The notes: generated by a model from the sequence alone, not told the origin. Positions 1 to 15,600 are shown, counted from the stretch's first letter. The stretch: 64,000 bases of DNA from Paralvinella palmiformis (GCA_025642065.1 JAODUP010000559.1:62001-126000); one strand, 5' to 3'. Translations and numbers: made by a program.

Positions 1-315
1 TTCCAATCATTGAGGTTTGCTTTTTGCTTTATTCACACACATAAACTGGCAGTGACATGTTGATGTTACCAGTTATGCCTAGTTAAGCAGAAATGATCTC
101 TGGATATTGAGCTGTCCATATATTGATGTGGAATCACACACACACATACACACACACACACACAAATGCATACAGTAGATGTATAATTTTTCAGTTATAT
201 GAATATTTATGGTTGTGAAATTCTCACCGATATTTATCCCTGCAAATATGAATAGCCAGTGAAAGTGTGTCTTGTTAAGTGAAAGACAGTTTAGTGGCTA
301 GATTCAGTTATTATC

Positions 316-356
<41 letters not shown>

Positions 357-684
357 TCATGTACAAATGTCTAGATGTTAGTTTTGTGTTACATATAACA
401 TTGATATGTCTGCCCTTACACTGGATGAAAAATGATTCTCAGGTCATGCATCCGTGTTAAGAAATATGTATATATTCTGATAGGTACATATATGCTAAGC
501 ATTTGCTGTTCCCTGGCATAATTTGCATAAACACAGATGTATCAATACTCTACATAACACAAGTCACACTGCATATGTTTGATTTGTGTTACATAGAATA
601 TCGATGCATCAATGCTCATGTTGGATATGTTTTAATTGTGTTACATATAGTATTGTTACATCTGTGCTCATATTTTGTTTTCAG
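1..684 (+). other. Intron sequence of an upstream plus-strand gene
   Basis: No exon can be supported here. The stretch is AT-rich and contains a (CA)n run near 137-163 and a (TA)n run near 326-354. It ends in a good splice acceptor (pyrimidine-rich tract then TTTTCAG, AG at 683-684) that feeds the exon at 685. A short block near 441-525 (GGTCATGC ... CCCTGGCAT) is repeated in degenerate form near 972-1027, on the other side of the exon, so a small local repeat flanks it. Confidence 0.5.
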
Positions 685-831
685 GGTCCACCCCCGGGAT
701 ACCCAGCAAGTCACCTACGTGCTGGTCCACCTCATGGTAAAGGTCGTGGGCCAGGTGGTAGCGGAAGGCCTCCACCATATAGTCCTCATTCAGCTGTTTA
801 CGAAATGAGTGAAGTACCACCACGTGTATAG
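685..831 (+). CDS. Terminal coding exon of an unrecognised Gly/Pro/Arg-rich protein (partial)
   Basis: The exon starts after the acceptor AG at 683-684 and runs to a TAG at 829-831. It encodes 48 residues in phase 0. The peptide begins GPPPGYP, has a central GKGRGPGGSGRPPP stretch and ends YEMSEVPPRV. The low-complexity Gly/Pro/Arg composition is typical of C-terminal tails of RNA-binding or splicing proteins, but I do not recognise the gene. The earlier exons lie outside the window. A long 3'UTR with a canonical poly(A) signal follows, which supports this being a true last exon. The Gly/Pro reading frame is the evidence for coding; the function is not known. Confidence 0.6.
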   Translation, partial: GPPPGYPASHLRAGPPHGKGRGPGGSGRPPPYSPHSAVYEMSEVPPRV

Positions 832-1115
832 CAATCGTCCCAGACTGTACTGCATAGTATCACATCAGCTCTCATGTAGAGATTGTTAGGACAGATGGTA
901 GTGAATATTCTTTATAAAACATTAGGAATATTTTCATAACATAAATATTGTATGAAGAAATATTCTGAGGTCATGCTTTTGTGCTAAGCTCTGTACAGAG
1001 ATATGTATCTGCAATTCCCTGGCATCATTTACAACTTTTTTGTTAAGATTGCTGCGATTTAATTCATCATCTTCAGACAGCTTAGATATGTACTTTAATG
1101 TGATGTAAATTTACC

Positions 1116-1149
<34 letters not shown>

Positions 1150-2440
1150 TGTATTTATGTGATGGTCATATTTGTAGATATACAAAACTGTACCACGATT
1201 CCATCCTGTCTAGTAGTTTGTACTGTGCACCATTTATTATATTCAAATATTAAAAAGATCTGCATCACTGAAGGTAAATCAGGGAATTGTTCAGTGTTTA
1301 TTTGTATACGTCATTATTAGATATGATAACATATGTCTGAATTGCACACACACACACACACACGCACACTATGCTAATTAATTACTATGATCTCTGAATT
1401 GTTTATATAGACAAAAAGATTACTTGGTGGGAATTTTTTATACAAAATGGAACGACAAATAAAGTTCTGACAAAACAGTTTAACCGACACACAACTTTGA
1501 ACATTGTTTAATGCTGTCAGGCAGACGGCTATAATGAAGTGCAGTCGTTCTTGTGTTTTGTCTAAGTTGGGCATATCGGTTTGGTTCAGTCGCTAGCTGA
1601 ACACGACAGTTATTCTTTGGTTGTGCTATGCCTATGTTCAGTGCTGATTCATTCCCCGTATATTTTATGTAGGTTTTGTACAATATTCAGTTTTGTGTAC
1701 ATTGTCAGATGAGTGTGTTCCTGCTGTTTTTGGCCCAGGAAAGCCAACATAGTGTCATAATTACGCTACATTACTTTTCAATGTTGATGGTTAGAAATTG
1801 ATTTGGAACACATCAGTGTTATTTGTACAGAGCTTCGGCGTGTGTTTATGTACAGTAGGCTGTACAAATGTTGTCAAATTTTAATGCTAAATATATCACG
1901 AGATGTGAGCACTGTCTTGGCTGTATAGTCTTTATTTAAATAATAATTTTCAAGTTGCCACATTGCTCTGTTATGTAATTAATTGGGTTTTTTTTAGGTG
2001 GGGGGTTCAAAATCAAACTTGATAATACAATTACTACGGCGGTGCATAGCAGTCTCTAAAAGAAAAAAGAACCTGCAGTGAATTTTATTATGCAAGAGAT
2101 ATCATTTTGTATTGCTGGAATGTGACTTCTTTGTACTAGATACAGAACTGTGAATAACTCGCTGAATGTTTCTACTCGTAACAATGTTTAGAATCTCAAC
2201 TTTGTCAGTGTGACGTGAGTGAGAATTTAACCCTCGTCCACTTCACAGAAACTCGTTCGTGTCATTTGTTTTCTACCCAATCTGCTGATTGTGTGTCATT
2301 TTTGTATTATTTACCGGAAGCAAATAATTATTGCCTTTTTGTGAGGCCGAAGAGTAACTTTGTAATGTGAACGCAATCATCATATTTGTGGAATGTTCAT
2401 TATTTTACTGAGCAATAAAACTTTATATCTGCTACGATTG
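832..2440 (+). other. Probable 3'UTR of the upstream gene
   Basis: About 1.6 kb of non-coding sequence lies between the TAG at 831 and an AATAAA at 2414-2419, which is followed by a TG-rich stretch (2435-2470) that could be the downstream element. It contains a (TA)n run at about 1121-1147 and a (CA)n run at about 1347-1369. I see no conserved RNA element or other gene. Extent is inferred, not proven by a transcript. Confidence 0.45.
2414..2419 (+). terminator. Poly(A) signal AATAAA of the upstream gene
   Basis: This canonical hexamer lies about 1.6 kb after the stop codon of the exon at 685-831 and is followed within 50 bases by GT-rich sequence. The assignment is by position. Confidence 0.45.
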
Positions 2441-2708
2441 GATGTGCTACAGGTGTTGCGCGTGTGTGAAAGAAATTATCATGAATTGTTACACCATTCT
2501 GGGGATTGGGTCTTTCTCAGAAAAAATATTACGTTACAGAATAAAGACCTCGGCATCCAGTCAGCTATATAACAGTCCAATAAAATAACATGGAATTTGT
2601 GGATCATCAGTTATTTGTAGATGTTATGGCAATATTGTAATGGATGCTCAGATACTTAATCTACCTTTCCTCGAGTTTAATAATCAAATTTCTAACAAAA
2701 CACGTTTC

Positions 2709-3032
2709 GAGCCGTGATAGCTCAATTGGTTAGAGCATAGGACTCGTAGCTGAATGGATGCAGGTTTGGGGCTCCGTGAGCTGCAATGCTGTCATGCGGC
2801 GGCGACTGGTTCACTCGTCCATAAAAAATGAGTACCTGACGCGATGTGATGGCTATGTGGTGAGTAACGCTTTGCACCTATAATGGCAGCATGCGTTGCA
2901 TGCTCCCTTGGGAGTTGAGATATGTGTTGGGTGGAAACAGGTCTGAGTCGGGGATAATAATATTGTAAAGCACCTCAGAGCAGCTGCCTAGCTGAATAGG
3001 GTGCAATATAAATGTCACATATTATTATTATT
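2709..3032 (+). repeat. tRNA-derived SINE, family D
   Basis: The 5' head looks like a tRNA gene: GCCGTGATAGCTCAATTGG (A-box region) is followed by TTAGAGCATAGGACTCGTAGC. The B-box is degenerate (GCAGGTTTGGGGCTC). A ~230-bp body ends in GTGCAATATAAATGTCACA and an ATTATTATT tail, the usual tRNA-SINE architecture. It is a single copy in the window. A related head (GGTATAGCTTAATTGATAG) appears inside the duplicated block at 51132 and 54775. Confidence 0.65.
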
Positions 3033-4310
3033 TAAAATGAGCTACCAGACTTCAAACCTAGAACCTCTGGATCAGTAAGTGTTCCATGTATTAGAGGCAA
3101 TTTGTAGGGAACTGACTGGTACACTCAAAGAAAATGACATATAAACTGATAAGTTAAGCCAATTGGTAAAGAACTCTATATATAATATAATCCAATATTT
3201 GACCAGTGTTGTTTTATGTTAACTGTATATTTTTCATCAAAACACATTTTGTAAGTAAATACAACCATTATATTATAATAGATATAAGTCTGCAACTAAT
3301 ACCACTAAATTGGAGGGATTAGTGAAATATTGTAAATTTGGTCTAAAATGTGTATGTTAGTTGATTAATAATAATAATACAACATATTATATAGCACTCT
3401 ATATAATTGGATTAAAATTACCCTAGAGCGCTTTACAGAAAACAGTGGTACAGTTGGGGTAAAAGTAAAAAAATGGCCATTTTATTTGAAATACTAACAC
3501 AAAAGTAAATTCTTGTATTAATAAATACTACTCAGAATTCAGTATGCTGATGAATCATTCAAATTTTTAATAGGGATTGTTGATTTTATATGATAGTGGT
3601 TTTTTTCACACATTCATAAAGAAAATGTACTTCTATCCATGTAAAATTATTTCTAATAACAAAATAGACTAATATTATATAAAAGTGATAGAATATTTAC
3701 TAGATCATAGGTGTGTACCGATTATTTTAATATGTTATTTTATAGTTTGTTCATCTGATGTATCAGTTTACATACTGTGACCGTGATGGGTTAAATGGGT
3801 TCTCTAAAATATTTCAAGACATGCTTTCATATATAAAAATCATACTTTTATATAAAATTTTAAATAATAATTCATCGAAATGGATTAAAATTAATATCTT
3901 GGACCTTTCACCGATGCATCTTTTCTATGACTATCTATGTAATAAAACCTTACATTAAAGTTGATGACGCGCGCATGCATGTGTGTGTGTTTATTTACCA
4001 CAACAGCAAAAAGCCATGCTTAAATTTGCTGGAATCTACTTACAGTATTAGTTGATTATATTTATTTCGATATCGGATATCTTATGTTGCTGATAGTTAG
4101 ATGTTGGCAAATAGTATTTACACCGGCTAGTTAGCGTGTCTGTTTTGGGCATTTGTTGAGTGTGTAGATCTAGTTTCTTTGGCTTTTGTACGAATGAGGT
4201 ATTTATAAACATATTTAAGTAATCTATGTACAGTAGTGCAGCAGTAAAGAACATTGTTTTTAATAAATAGTATGCAGTAGCTGTTTGCTTAAAGAACTCT
4301 GGGTAGTTAA
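3033..4310. other. Intergenic, no gene seen
   Basis: AT-rich sequence without a convincing exon. Positions 3368-3445 contain AATAATAATAATAC ... TATATAGCACTCT ... GAGCGCTTTACAG. This resembles the 3' end of a LINE (compare the minus-strand LINE ending near 62690), probably a 3'-truncated copy. The first non-coding exon and promoter of ILF2 may lie somewhere between 2.4 and 6.5 kb but I could not place them. Confidence 0.4.
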
Positions 4311-4319
4311 GCATATTGC

Positions 4320-4445
4320 ACTTTGACGGTAAAGTTCCCCTGAGCTGAGCCCCTCAGTGAGGGTAGTGACTAAGTGAGGACGTAAGTCATAATACACTTT
4401 GTGACTTTGGCAGTGACCACCATCGACTTGCGGTATTTCAGCTCC
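4320..4445 (+). repeat. SINE family B, fragment of the body
   Basis: The segment GGCAGTGACCACCATCGACTTGCGGTATTTCAGCTCC matches, in plus orientation, the reverse complement of the body of the family B copy at 4667-5029. The preceding CCCTGAG...GGACGTAA portion is rearranged. No tRNA head is present. It lies about 220 bases from the full copy in opposite orientation, giving an inverted pair. Confidence 0.5.
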
Positions 4446-4666
4446 CATGGGGAGGAGTTATAAAAACATAACTTAATAAAAGGCCCCTGGTAGGCACTTT
4501 CATAAACGTCATGGGGTCCGTTGATCTCGGCCCAGCCCCAGCCAGGTATTCCAAATCCAAGCGATTAAAATAGTTGCTTACACCATAATGCCAATATTGC
4601 ATTAAAGTGTTTATTGTAGATGCGTGTTTGTATGTCGCCGATCTAGGCACATGTCGATTACTATAT

Positions 4667-5029
4667 GGTTTTGTTGTTCGGCGAGAATCCCCAGGCTGTC
4701 GCTTAATCAGCACAGCCTCTATGTTCGAGTGGTTGAGAAACCTCCTCCCCCACCACTCACAGGGGAGAATTACGGAAAGATGGAGCCGAAATACCCTGAG
4801 GGTGGTCACTGCCAGAGTGTTTTACGTCCTCAGGGGGTTTTTAACGTCCCCCTTTATTTTAAATAATTCAGTGGAGACGGCAGCGCCATTTAACGTGGTC
4901 AGCCACTCACGATGTAGTGAGTCGAGAAATTAATCCCTGGAAAAGTTTCGACCTCTTGCAGGGTTCGAACCTGCGACGTTGGCACCAAGTGCCGGGTGCT
5001 TAACCACTAGGCCACCGGAGCTCACTATT
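4667..5029 (-). repeat. tRNA-derived SINE, family B, with 11-bp target-site duplication
   Basis: Read on the minus strand it begins TGAGCTCCGGTGGCCTAGTGG, then TTAAGCACC and a B-box (GCAGGTTCGAACCCTGC), so the head is tRNA-derived. A body of about 270 bp follows (GTTAAATGGCGCTGCCGTC, then CAGTGACCACCCTCAGGG). It is flanked by a perfect direct repeat GATTACTATAT at 4656-4666 and 5030-5040, which marks it as a retrotransposed copy. Other copies lie at 16360-16675 (minus) and 12185-12410 (plus). Confidence 0.8.
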
Positions 5030-5635
5030 GATTACTATATATTATATAGTTATATATAGAGAGAGGCGGGCCTACAGTGTAGTCTTTTGGAACAGGGTTA
5101 AAAATTAGCAGTCACCAACTCGCCCCTGGTGACTATTTGTTGGTATGGGCCACCATTTAATTCAAAATACTCGCCTGTCGAGTGACCATACTGTTGGACT
5201 GCAAAACAATTTGTGGTAAAGCTGAGATTCCATATATGCGGCAGTGTAGGCAACATTGTGGGAATCACACTCATATGTTTTCCTTTAACACCAATGAACA
5301 TGGTTCCAATGCTCGGCTATGCAACAATGTTCCTGTTAAAAATATTTTCTTCGAAGGAACACCCTTTTAATAAATTTCGCGCACTAAATGACTAGATCTA
5401 ATTCATCCAAAGGCTGCAAAAATGTGGTGTTGATATTTTTAGTAATAAATTCCTGGTCCAGCTGTGAGGAGATTAAGAAGTTTTGTACTTGAAGACAAAT
5501 AACCTGTTATTTGAATTAGTCTCCGAGGTGTAATCATTATGGCAATGCTAGTAAATAGTAATTGGTGACATAAATTCATGATATTTATCTGATTAAAATA
5601 TGTACAAGTTTCTTTACATGTCACCTATTGACATA

Positions 5636-6300
5636 CCATACTCACGTGAATAAGGGCCTCTGATTTGAAATAAATAAGCGCCCCTGTTTGATTTAGCATA
5701 CTTGCCATTGATGTTCATGTCAGTTAATTTATACTGGTATTATGGAAAATTCTCAGCGAAAATAATCATGCACAAAACTCCAAAGCTAATGTCGTATCTC
5801 ATGTATGTGTGCAGTCTTAAAAGGGACTTTCCGCTCAACATGATCAGCGCCATGGATGAAACACCAGTGTGGCTTGACATGAAGGCTGACACAATGCTGG
5901 ATTTTATTGGTAAAAAGTCATTCCCCCTCAAGACCACTGGTCATGAAAAGTCACGCATGATGGTCATTCTAGCTACCAAAGTCGAAGGGACAAAGCTGCC
6001 ACCATTCATCGTTTTCAATGGCAAGCGCAAAGACAAGGACCTGGACAAAATCAGTAGTGTCATGAAAATAGGTGGATGAATGAGAACCTAACACACAAGT
6101 GGCTGAAGAAAGTTTAACATCTTTTAATAAAAGCCCAAATCTCGTACCATATGTTGACATGTTTTTCGATGGATGAACAATATTATTTTCTTAAAAACAT
6201 TAAGAGCCTCTGTTTGAATAAGGGCATGCTTGAATAGCCGCCGGGGGAAAACAGTCATCGAAAAGAATAGCCACCAGGGCCCTTATTCGCATGAGTACGG
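5636..6300. mobile_element. Tc1/mariner-superfamily pogo/Tigger-like element, internally deleted
   Basis: Imperfect terminal inverted repeats are visible. The left end CCATACTCACGTGAATAAGG and the reverse complement of the right end, CCGTACTCATGCGAATAAGG, differ only by three transitions over about 23 bases. The element is flanked by TA on both sides (5634-5635 and 6301-6302), the target duplication of this superfamily. It is ~665 bp, far shorter than an autonomous element, and carries a broken transposase fragment at 5702-6079. It sits about 190 bp upstream of the first recognised ILF2 coding exon. Confidence 0.75.
5702..6079 (+). pseudogene. Pogo/Tigger-type DDE transposase fragment
   Basis: The frame contains MDETPVWLDM, the KTTGHEKSRMMVIL segment and GTKLPPFIVFNGKRKD, characteristic of the DDE_1 transposase domain of pogo/Tigger elements. 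The Asp of MDET is the first catalytic acid. The later catalytic acids are missing, because the frame is shifted after residue ~123 and then stops. A continuation (NENLTHKWLKK) can be read in another frame just downstream. The N-terminal DNA-binding domain is absent. It is non-functional. Confidence 0.8.
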
Positions 6301-6501
6301 TAATTCAAACTGTACACGGTTATAGAAACTCAGCTCTTTATGTTTGTATAATTCTTTTTATCAAACTACCAAATTAAATGTTTTTTATGAAAGTGCCTAA
6401 CCCTGGTGACTGGAAATAGCATAGTAAGTTGTCAGACTTTCGTGTGTTAACCATGTTTCATTACCATAGACTATACACATGTTTGTTACAGAGGACAAAT
6501 A

Positions 6502-10483
<3,982 letters not shown>

Positions 10484-10865
10484 AGATTATATAAATATAA
10501 TCATTATATATATAACGAAGGTCTGAACCAGAATTGTTTTTTGTTGAAACTGGTTTAACAAAATATGTGTTCGCTGAATTTCTGTTTATAACAGAGACCT
10601 TATATATATATATATATATATATATCATGTGAATGTTGATTGATAGAGATATAAAGTTAAAAAAGATGATAAAAGGTATTCATTCATGTGTATTTGTGTT
10701 TTTATATAAAGGTATAAATGTAGGTTTCATTGACGATCTGTGGTTAATCATGTAATTTATCATGTTTTAACTTGTGTACATTTTATCTTGAAGAAATATA
10801 AGAAAAATGAGTGTTGGTTTATATTGTGTACTGAAGTAAATAAATGTTGTATAACAATGGTTGTG
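10484..10865 (+). other. ILF2: 3'UTR of ILF2
   Basis: Sequence after the TGA at 10481-10483 holds a (TA)n run at about 10601-10624 and reaches AATAAA at 10839-10844. A (GT)n stretch begins at about 10860, a classic GU-rich downstream element for cleavage. The UTR would be about 370 bases. Confidence 0.6.
10839..10844 (+). terminator. ILF2: Poly(A) signal AATAAA of ILF2
   Basis: The hexamer is 356 bases after the stop codon, with TTGTGTGTGTGTGTGTGTGT starting about 15 bases downstream. Hexamer plus GU-rich element is the standard arrangement. Confidence 0.65.
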
Positions 10866-11079
10866 TGTGTGTGTGTGTGTAGTTACAACTGGAAGTAATA
10901 ATATAATTCTAATAACCTGTATACAAACAGACAAAGAACATAAATTGTATTGTAACAACATTATACGTCTGCTGTTCTGTGGAAATAAACAGTATTATTA
11001 TTATAGACAGTACACTAGCAGCAAGCATGTTGGCTTATCATAAAAATATAATTCTGGAGTCGCACAAAAATTATGACAG

Positions 11080-11910
11080 AATCATTGAAAGGGTTAGATG
11101 TAGACATAAAAAACAATACAAACATAAAGATGTGTGTTGGATGACATGATGTTCGTTTGAGAGATTAAGTTTTGGATAAAGAATTTCCTATATCTCGAGT
11201 TTGGTATGATGAAGCTCATGTACCTGATCTCATATAGGAAAAAAACGTGGATGGATTTCTGTGGAAACAACACATTACACTTCTTGATAGCATTCTGGTA
11301 CTTATAATACAGCTCGTCAATGCTCGATATATCAGTCTTAATGATCTTGGTGGCCTGTTTACAAGATCGTGATGGCTATCTTATCAGTACAGCTAATAGA
11401 AGACCACCAGAGGGTTATTTTGTAACATAATATACTTTTTATCATTAAAGTATAGAACAAGTGGATTATGTCAGTTTTGACACAGAGTGTATTCAGTAGT
11501 CTACAGAAGAATAATCTTTGTTTACATTTTGAGACCACTGTTGCACAGTGATTTGACCATATTAACTCAGTCAATAATGATGCTGAGGTATTTGAAGAAA
11601 AAAAAAACATTTCAACAGGGTTTTTGTTTAATGTGAGGGCGCAATTGAGCAATGTTAGAATGTTTGAAAATCAAATTTAATTTCTTTGATTTGGTAACAT
11701 TCATCAACAAACTGTGTGACTGAGAACACAGATATTTCAGCTGTCTGGGCTTTATAGTTATTGATGGTAAGAATGGTGAACAGTATGTTATTAATAATTA
11801 GTACTCATTGATTTCAGGCTTTAAGGTGTTCAGTGCTCATCTGAAGTCTACGAACAGTGACTGGACATAAGTATTTTACTTTTCAAGATGTTCAATGACA
11901 ATATTGTTTA
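11080..11910 (-). pseudogene. Non-LTR retrotransposon (LINE) reverse transcriptase, C-terminal half, decayed
   Basis: On the minus strand I can read, across stops and frame changes, YVQSLFVDFR (the conserved 'LFIDFSSAFNT' block, ~11840-11880). Next is KCKQRLFFCRLLN followed by IIHLFYTLMIKSILCY (~11400-11560), the region of LINE ORF2 after the catalytic motif. A final part (SSIDELYYKYQNA, ~11270-11330) matches the end of such ORFs. An open stretch of 97 codons remains at 11359-11652. It lies between ILF2 and POLR2C. It is clearly non-functional; the family is probably different from the LINE seen at 22.7, 59.7 and 63.3 kb. Confidence 0.7.
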
Positions 11911-12061
11911 GGGGGTTTATGAGATTCTTTTAAGCATAAGCCATTACTTTTATAAATTGATGAGTATGCTACATCTGAATTGTTTTTAATTATTTAGCAT
12001 ATCATATTATTATACCTATACATAAACTAGTATAATGTTGAAAAGGATACTGATAAACTGT

Positions 12062-12069
12062 TCACACAG

Positions 12070-12114
<45 letters not shown>
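12062..12114. repeat. Compound (CA)n(TA)n microsatellite
   Basis: A run of CA dinucleotides passes directly into about 12 TA repeats. It lies between ILF2 and POLR2C, directly before a SINE family B copy. Confidence 0.9.
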
Positions 12115-12115
<1 letters not shown>

Positions 12116-12184
12116 ACATAGAATGTTGAAAAGGAGGATGCTTGAAGCATTGCTTATATAATGGATCCCCCCCTTATAGAAGAC

Positions 12185-12410
12185 ACGGTGAGCTGCTAGC
12201 GGATAAGCACTTGGTTTCAAGGGTCACGTTAAATGGCGCTGCCGTCTCTAATAAATTATTAAAATAAAGGGAGACGTTAAATTTAATCCTTCCTTTTAAA
12301 TTTAATCTTTCGGATCCATCTATCCTTACTGGTCCCCTGTGAGTTAGTCTCAACCATTCCGACATGGGTTATCAAGCGACAACCTGGGGATTCTCCACGA
12401 AACACAAGGA
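12185..12410 (+). repeat. SINE family B, degenerate plus-strand copy
   Basis: Contains GTGAGCTGCTAGCGGATAAG (degenerate tRNA-like head), GTTAAATGGCGCTGCCGTCTC, CTTTCGGATCCATCTATCCT and CAAGCGACAACCTGGGGATT. These are the same landmarks as the copies at 4667-5029 and 16360-16675 in opposite orientation. The middle of the body (the CAGTGACCACC segment) is deleted. It ends about 230 bp upstream of the POLR2C start codon, so it may lie within or next to the promoter. Confidence 0.7.
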
Positions 12411-12638
12411 AGACATATTCTAGTTTAGGCTAATCCATAAATTATCAATCACATAACATTCAAAGGTTTTCGTGGCAGTTTCCCTTTCGGAACGTGTTAT
12501 TTAACATTATAATATATTTTTGTTTGGCCAAATGTTTCGGTGAATAGTACGCGCGCGCAGGTTTTGTTACAGCTTTCGTTTGGGTATATTACGATTTTTC
12601 TTTCGTAAAATTGAAGTGAAGATATAAAATATAAAGAG

Positions 12639-15600
12639 ATGCCGTACGCCAATCAACCAAAAGTTGCTCTAACAGAATTGACAGAAGAAAATTTAAAATT
12701 TATTCTAGAAGATACCGATTTGAGGTAAGAATATTAATTTTATTTATGTTCTTTTTAATATCGCCCATCTTTTCCTTTCAACCTTTGGCAGCTAGATCTA
12801 GACGTCTAGATCTACTGCGATAAACCGGCTTAGACTTTGGCATCTAGATCTATTCTATGACTATGACATCTTCTTTGTCTTATTCGTGATGGCCGATACA
12901 TCAATTTTTTTACTTATTCCCTTGGTTGACATGTGGTTTCTAGTGAACGTTGTGACCAGCACCTTGAAGAAACTTCAACAGCGTTGGTAACATCACTCCT
13001 GTTTGCACACAACTGATGGGGACGAGCTTGAAGGCTCATATTCACATGTTTGACACGTCTACAGGGAAGTTCACAACGAGAAGTCGGTTCTCTTAGGTAT
13101 CTTGTGACTTGCATTGCTGCAGAGTGTAAATTGCAGAGACAGCAGTGTTACGAAGAGGGCAGGGTATTATATAGAGTTGACAGAAACCACGAGGAGCAAC
13201 AGCATGATTGTCGTCCATGTACCTGTTTGTTAGGTATTGACAGGTGTTTCAAGGCATCACTGGCACCGAAAATTATGATCCTAGGATCAGTTGTCGAAGA
13301 TGAGAAAGTGTTGTGGGTTGGGCCCTGAAGTTTGAGCCCATTCACCATCAATAATTAGATCTTGAAGGGAAACTGGATCTGCAGGTTGTGACTAGTCACT
13401 AACTTCGGGTCATCAAGATCAAGACTCTTAGTCAGAATTGTTTTGCAGTCAGTAGTACCCTGGACACATCTCCATCTAATGTTACTAGGCTTGGTTATCT
13501 GCATGGTATAGATGAAACCAACTAGAAGTTTCTTCTGACCACCTTTGTTGCTAGTAATAACCTCCATCTCTGACTGTCAGAGGAATCACGGAATTCATTC
13601 TATCAGTTTGTGTTATTTATAATTAAAAAAATACTTGTGTTTGAACTACTTACTTTACAAAGAGCACTTTAAATTATGGTGTTGTGTAAAGATGGAACCT
13701 AGTTATCTAATGATCTATACTGCAAAGGGAAGTCACATCTTGAGAGATGTTTATGAAATTACCAAATCACATGTAACTGTAAACAAGCTATAATAATTAG
13801 GGAAGCTACATTTTTAGAAGTAGATGTATACATAAAAGATAATTACCCTATTGCCAAGTTACAGTTTGCTTTACCTCAAACAATATTAAAATAAACATTA
13901 TAAAAAATAAATACGAAACATGTTACTGAAAATCATAAGAAAAATACAAAAAGATGTCATTATTTCCTGTTTTTATATATATTATATAGTAATATGCAGT
14001 ACAATTGTGTTTAGATTTGCAAGTATCTATGTAAGAAAAAATTTAAACATTTTGTAAATTGTTGAGAATGATGTCACTGGAAAGGGCCTCGAACAACTAA
14101 TAAAATGCTACAGAACAAAGCTCCAAGAAAGTTTTACCTGGAAGAGATGACAAAATATTGACTAATTAAATCATAATTTATTAAATATTATACTAAATTA
14201 ACTGCAGTTTACAATGATAAAAGGCTATTCATAGAATTTTAAACTCTTCAATGTTTTGTTGTGCTGCAGGTATACAAATTACAAAATATTCAGATTATTT
14301 TGGCACCAATTAAAGATCTAAATCTTAAGTCATAATTTTCAGGACCAACTACGAATATATTCATACAAATTATAAATGGTGTCAAAATGTGAACAAGATC
14401 AACCACATATTAAATAGTCCCAAACTTTAGTTATAACATGTTTGCATTGTTTAATAATACTGTATATAAGTAACACAAACCAAATAAATAATGGTAGGTC
14501 AAGCTGATGTTTATTAAAGTAGTCAGGGGGTTCAGATTTGGCGATTAAGGGGGCCAGGGATTATTGGTGTGGCGAGAAATTAGCCTGTCTCCAGGGAAGT
14601 ACTGCTTAAGGTACTGATTAGTTCTATTAGAGCAATGAGGAGGCACCCCATCCTGCTGAAACACCACAATTTCTACACTTCCTGCACATCATCTCAATGT
14701 ACCGCTCTGAATTAAGTCACAATTCTCATCATATGGAAATGGGCTTCATCACTGAACTGAATCGAGTCGAGAACACCTGGGTTATTCTCAATTCTTTCAC
14801 TAATCCTCTGGCAAAACTCCACCCATTCTCTTTTATTTGCATCAATTTGTTTCTGGAGGATTTGCACCTTATGAGGAAATAGTATGAATGACTCTGCACA
14901 GTTGAGATGCCAACTTCCTAAGACAGTTGTCTTGTCGATTTTCGTGGCGACTGTTGAAGATGTTCCCTTAGTGCCTGAACATTAGCTGGTGTTCTGATAG
15001 TAACTTGCCACCCACTGTGACCTTTATTGTCATTTCCCACACTGACAGTGTGCCTAAATTTCTCTACAATGTTCGTTATCATTTTCTGCATGGAACCTTT
15101 CTCCTCCGAAATGTCCTCTGTGTTAGAACCACTGATTTGGTTGAAAAGTAACTTTCAAGAATGTTTGTCCTTTCATGCACTAAAATTGATGTACCAGTTT
15201 GGTATCAAACAAATTCTACTGGTCTTGGTAACAGCTCACCTGAAAATTAAAAGAAAATAATTATTTCTTCAACAAAGAAAAATAAACAGATTTTTGTGGG
15301 CCACCCTGTATGTGTGTGTGTGGCTTAATTACTTTGTTTCTAAAGTTATTTTAGTATAAAGAACAACACCTGGGATCAATTACATTGAAATGTAATCTGT
15401 TCCAGTTATTTGTTGTATTACAATTACAGCTGTAATCAAGGCATCATCGTAATCCAGGTTGGCAGGTTTTTGACACTACCAATTTTCAACTATGATTTTA
15501 TCCAGCTGTCAAAAACATAAATTTCTCAGCCCTAATTTCATTGACAATAAATTACAAAAACCTCTTCATATCTCAAGTTGATTAAAAACTCTGTTGTTAA

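Noticed and set aside
2709..2790. Functional tRNA genes at SINE heads (2709, 18826, 26835, 29056)
   Set aside because: A/B boxes are present but stems do not pair properly, and each head continues into a repeated SINE body.
4438..4933. Overlapping open frames of 80-123 codons on both strands
   Set aside because: They lie within the family B SINE, whose relatively GC-rich body gives chance frames in several registers.
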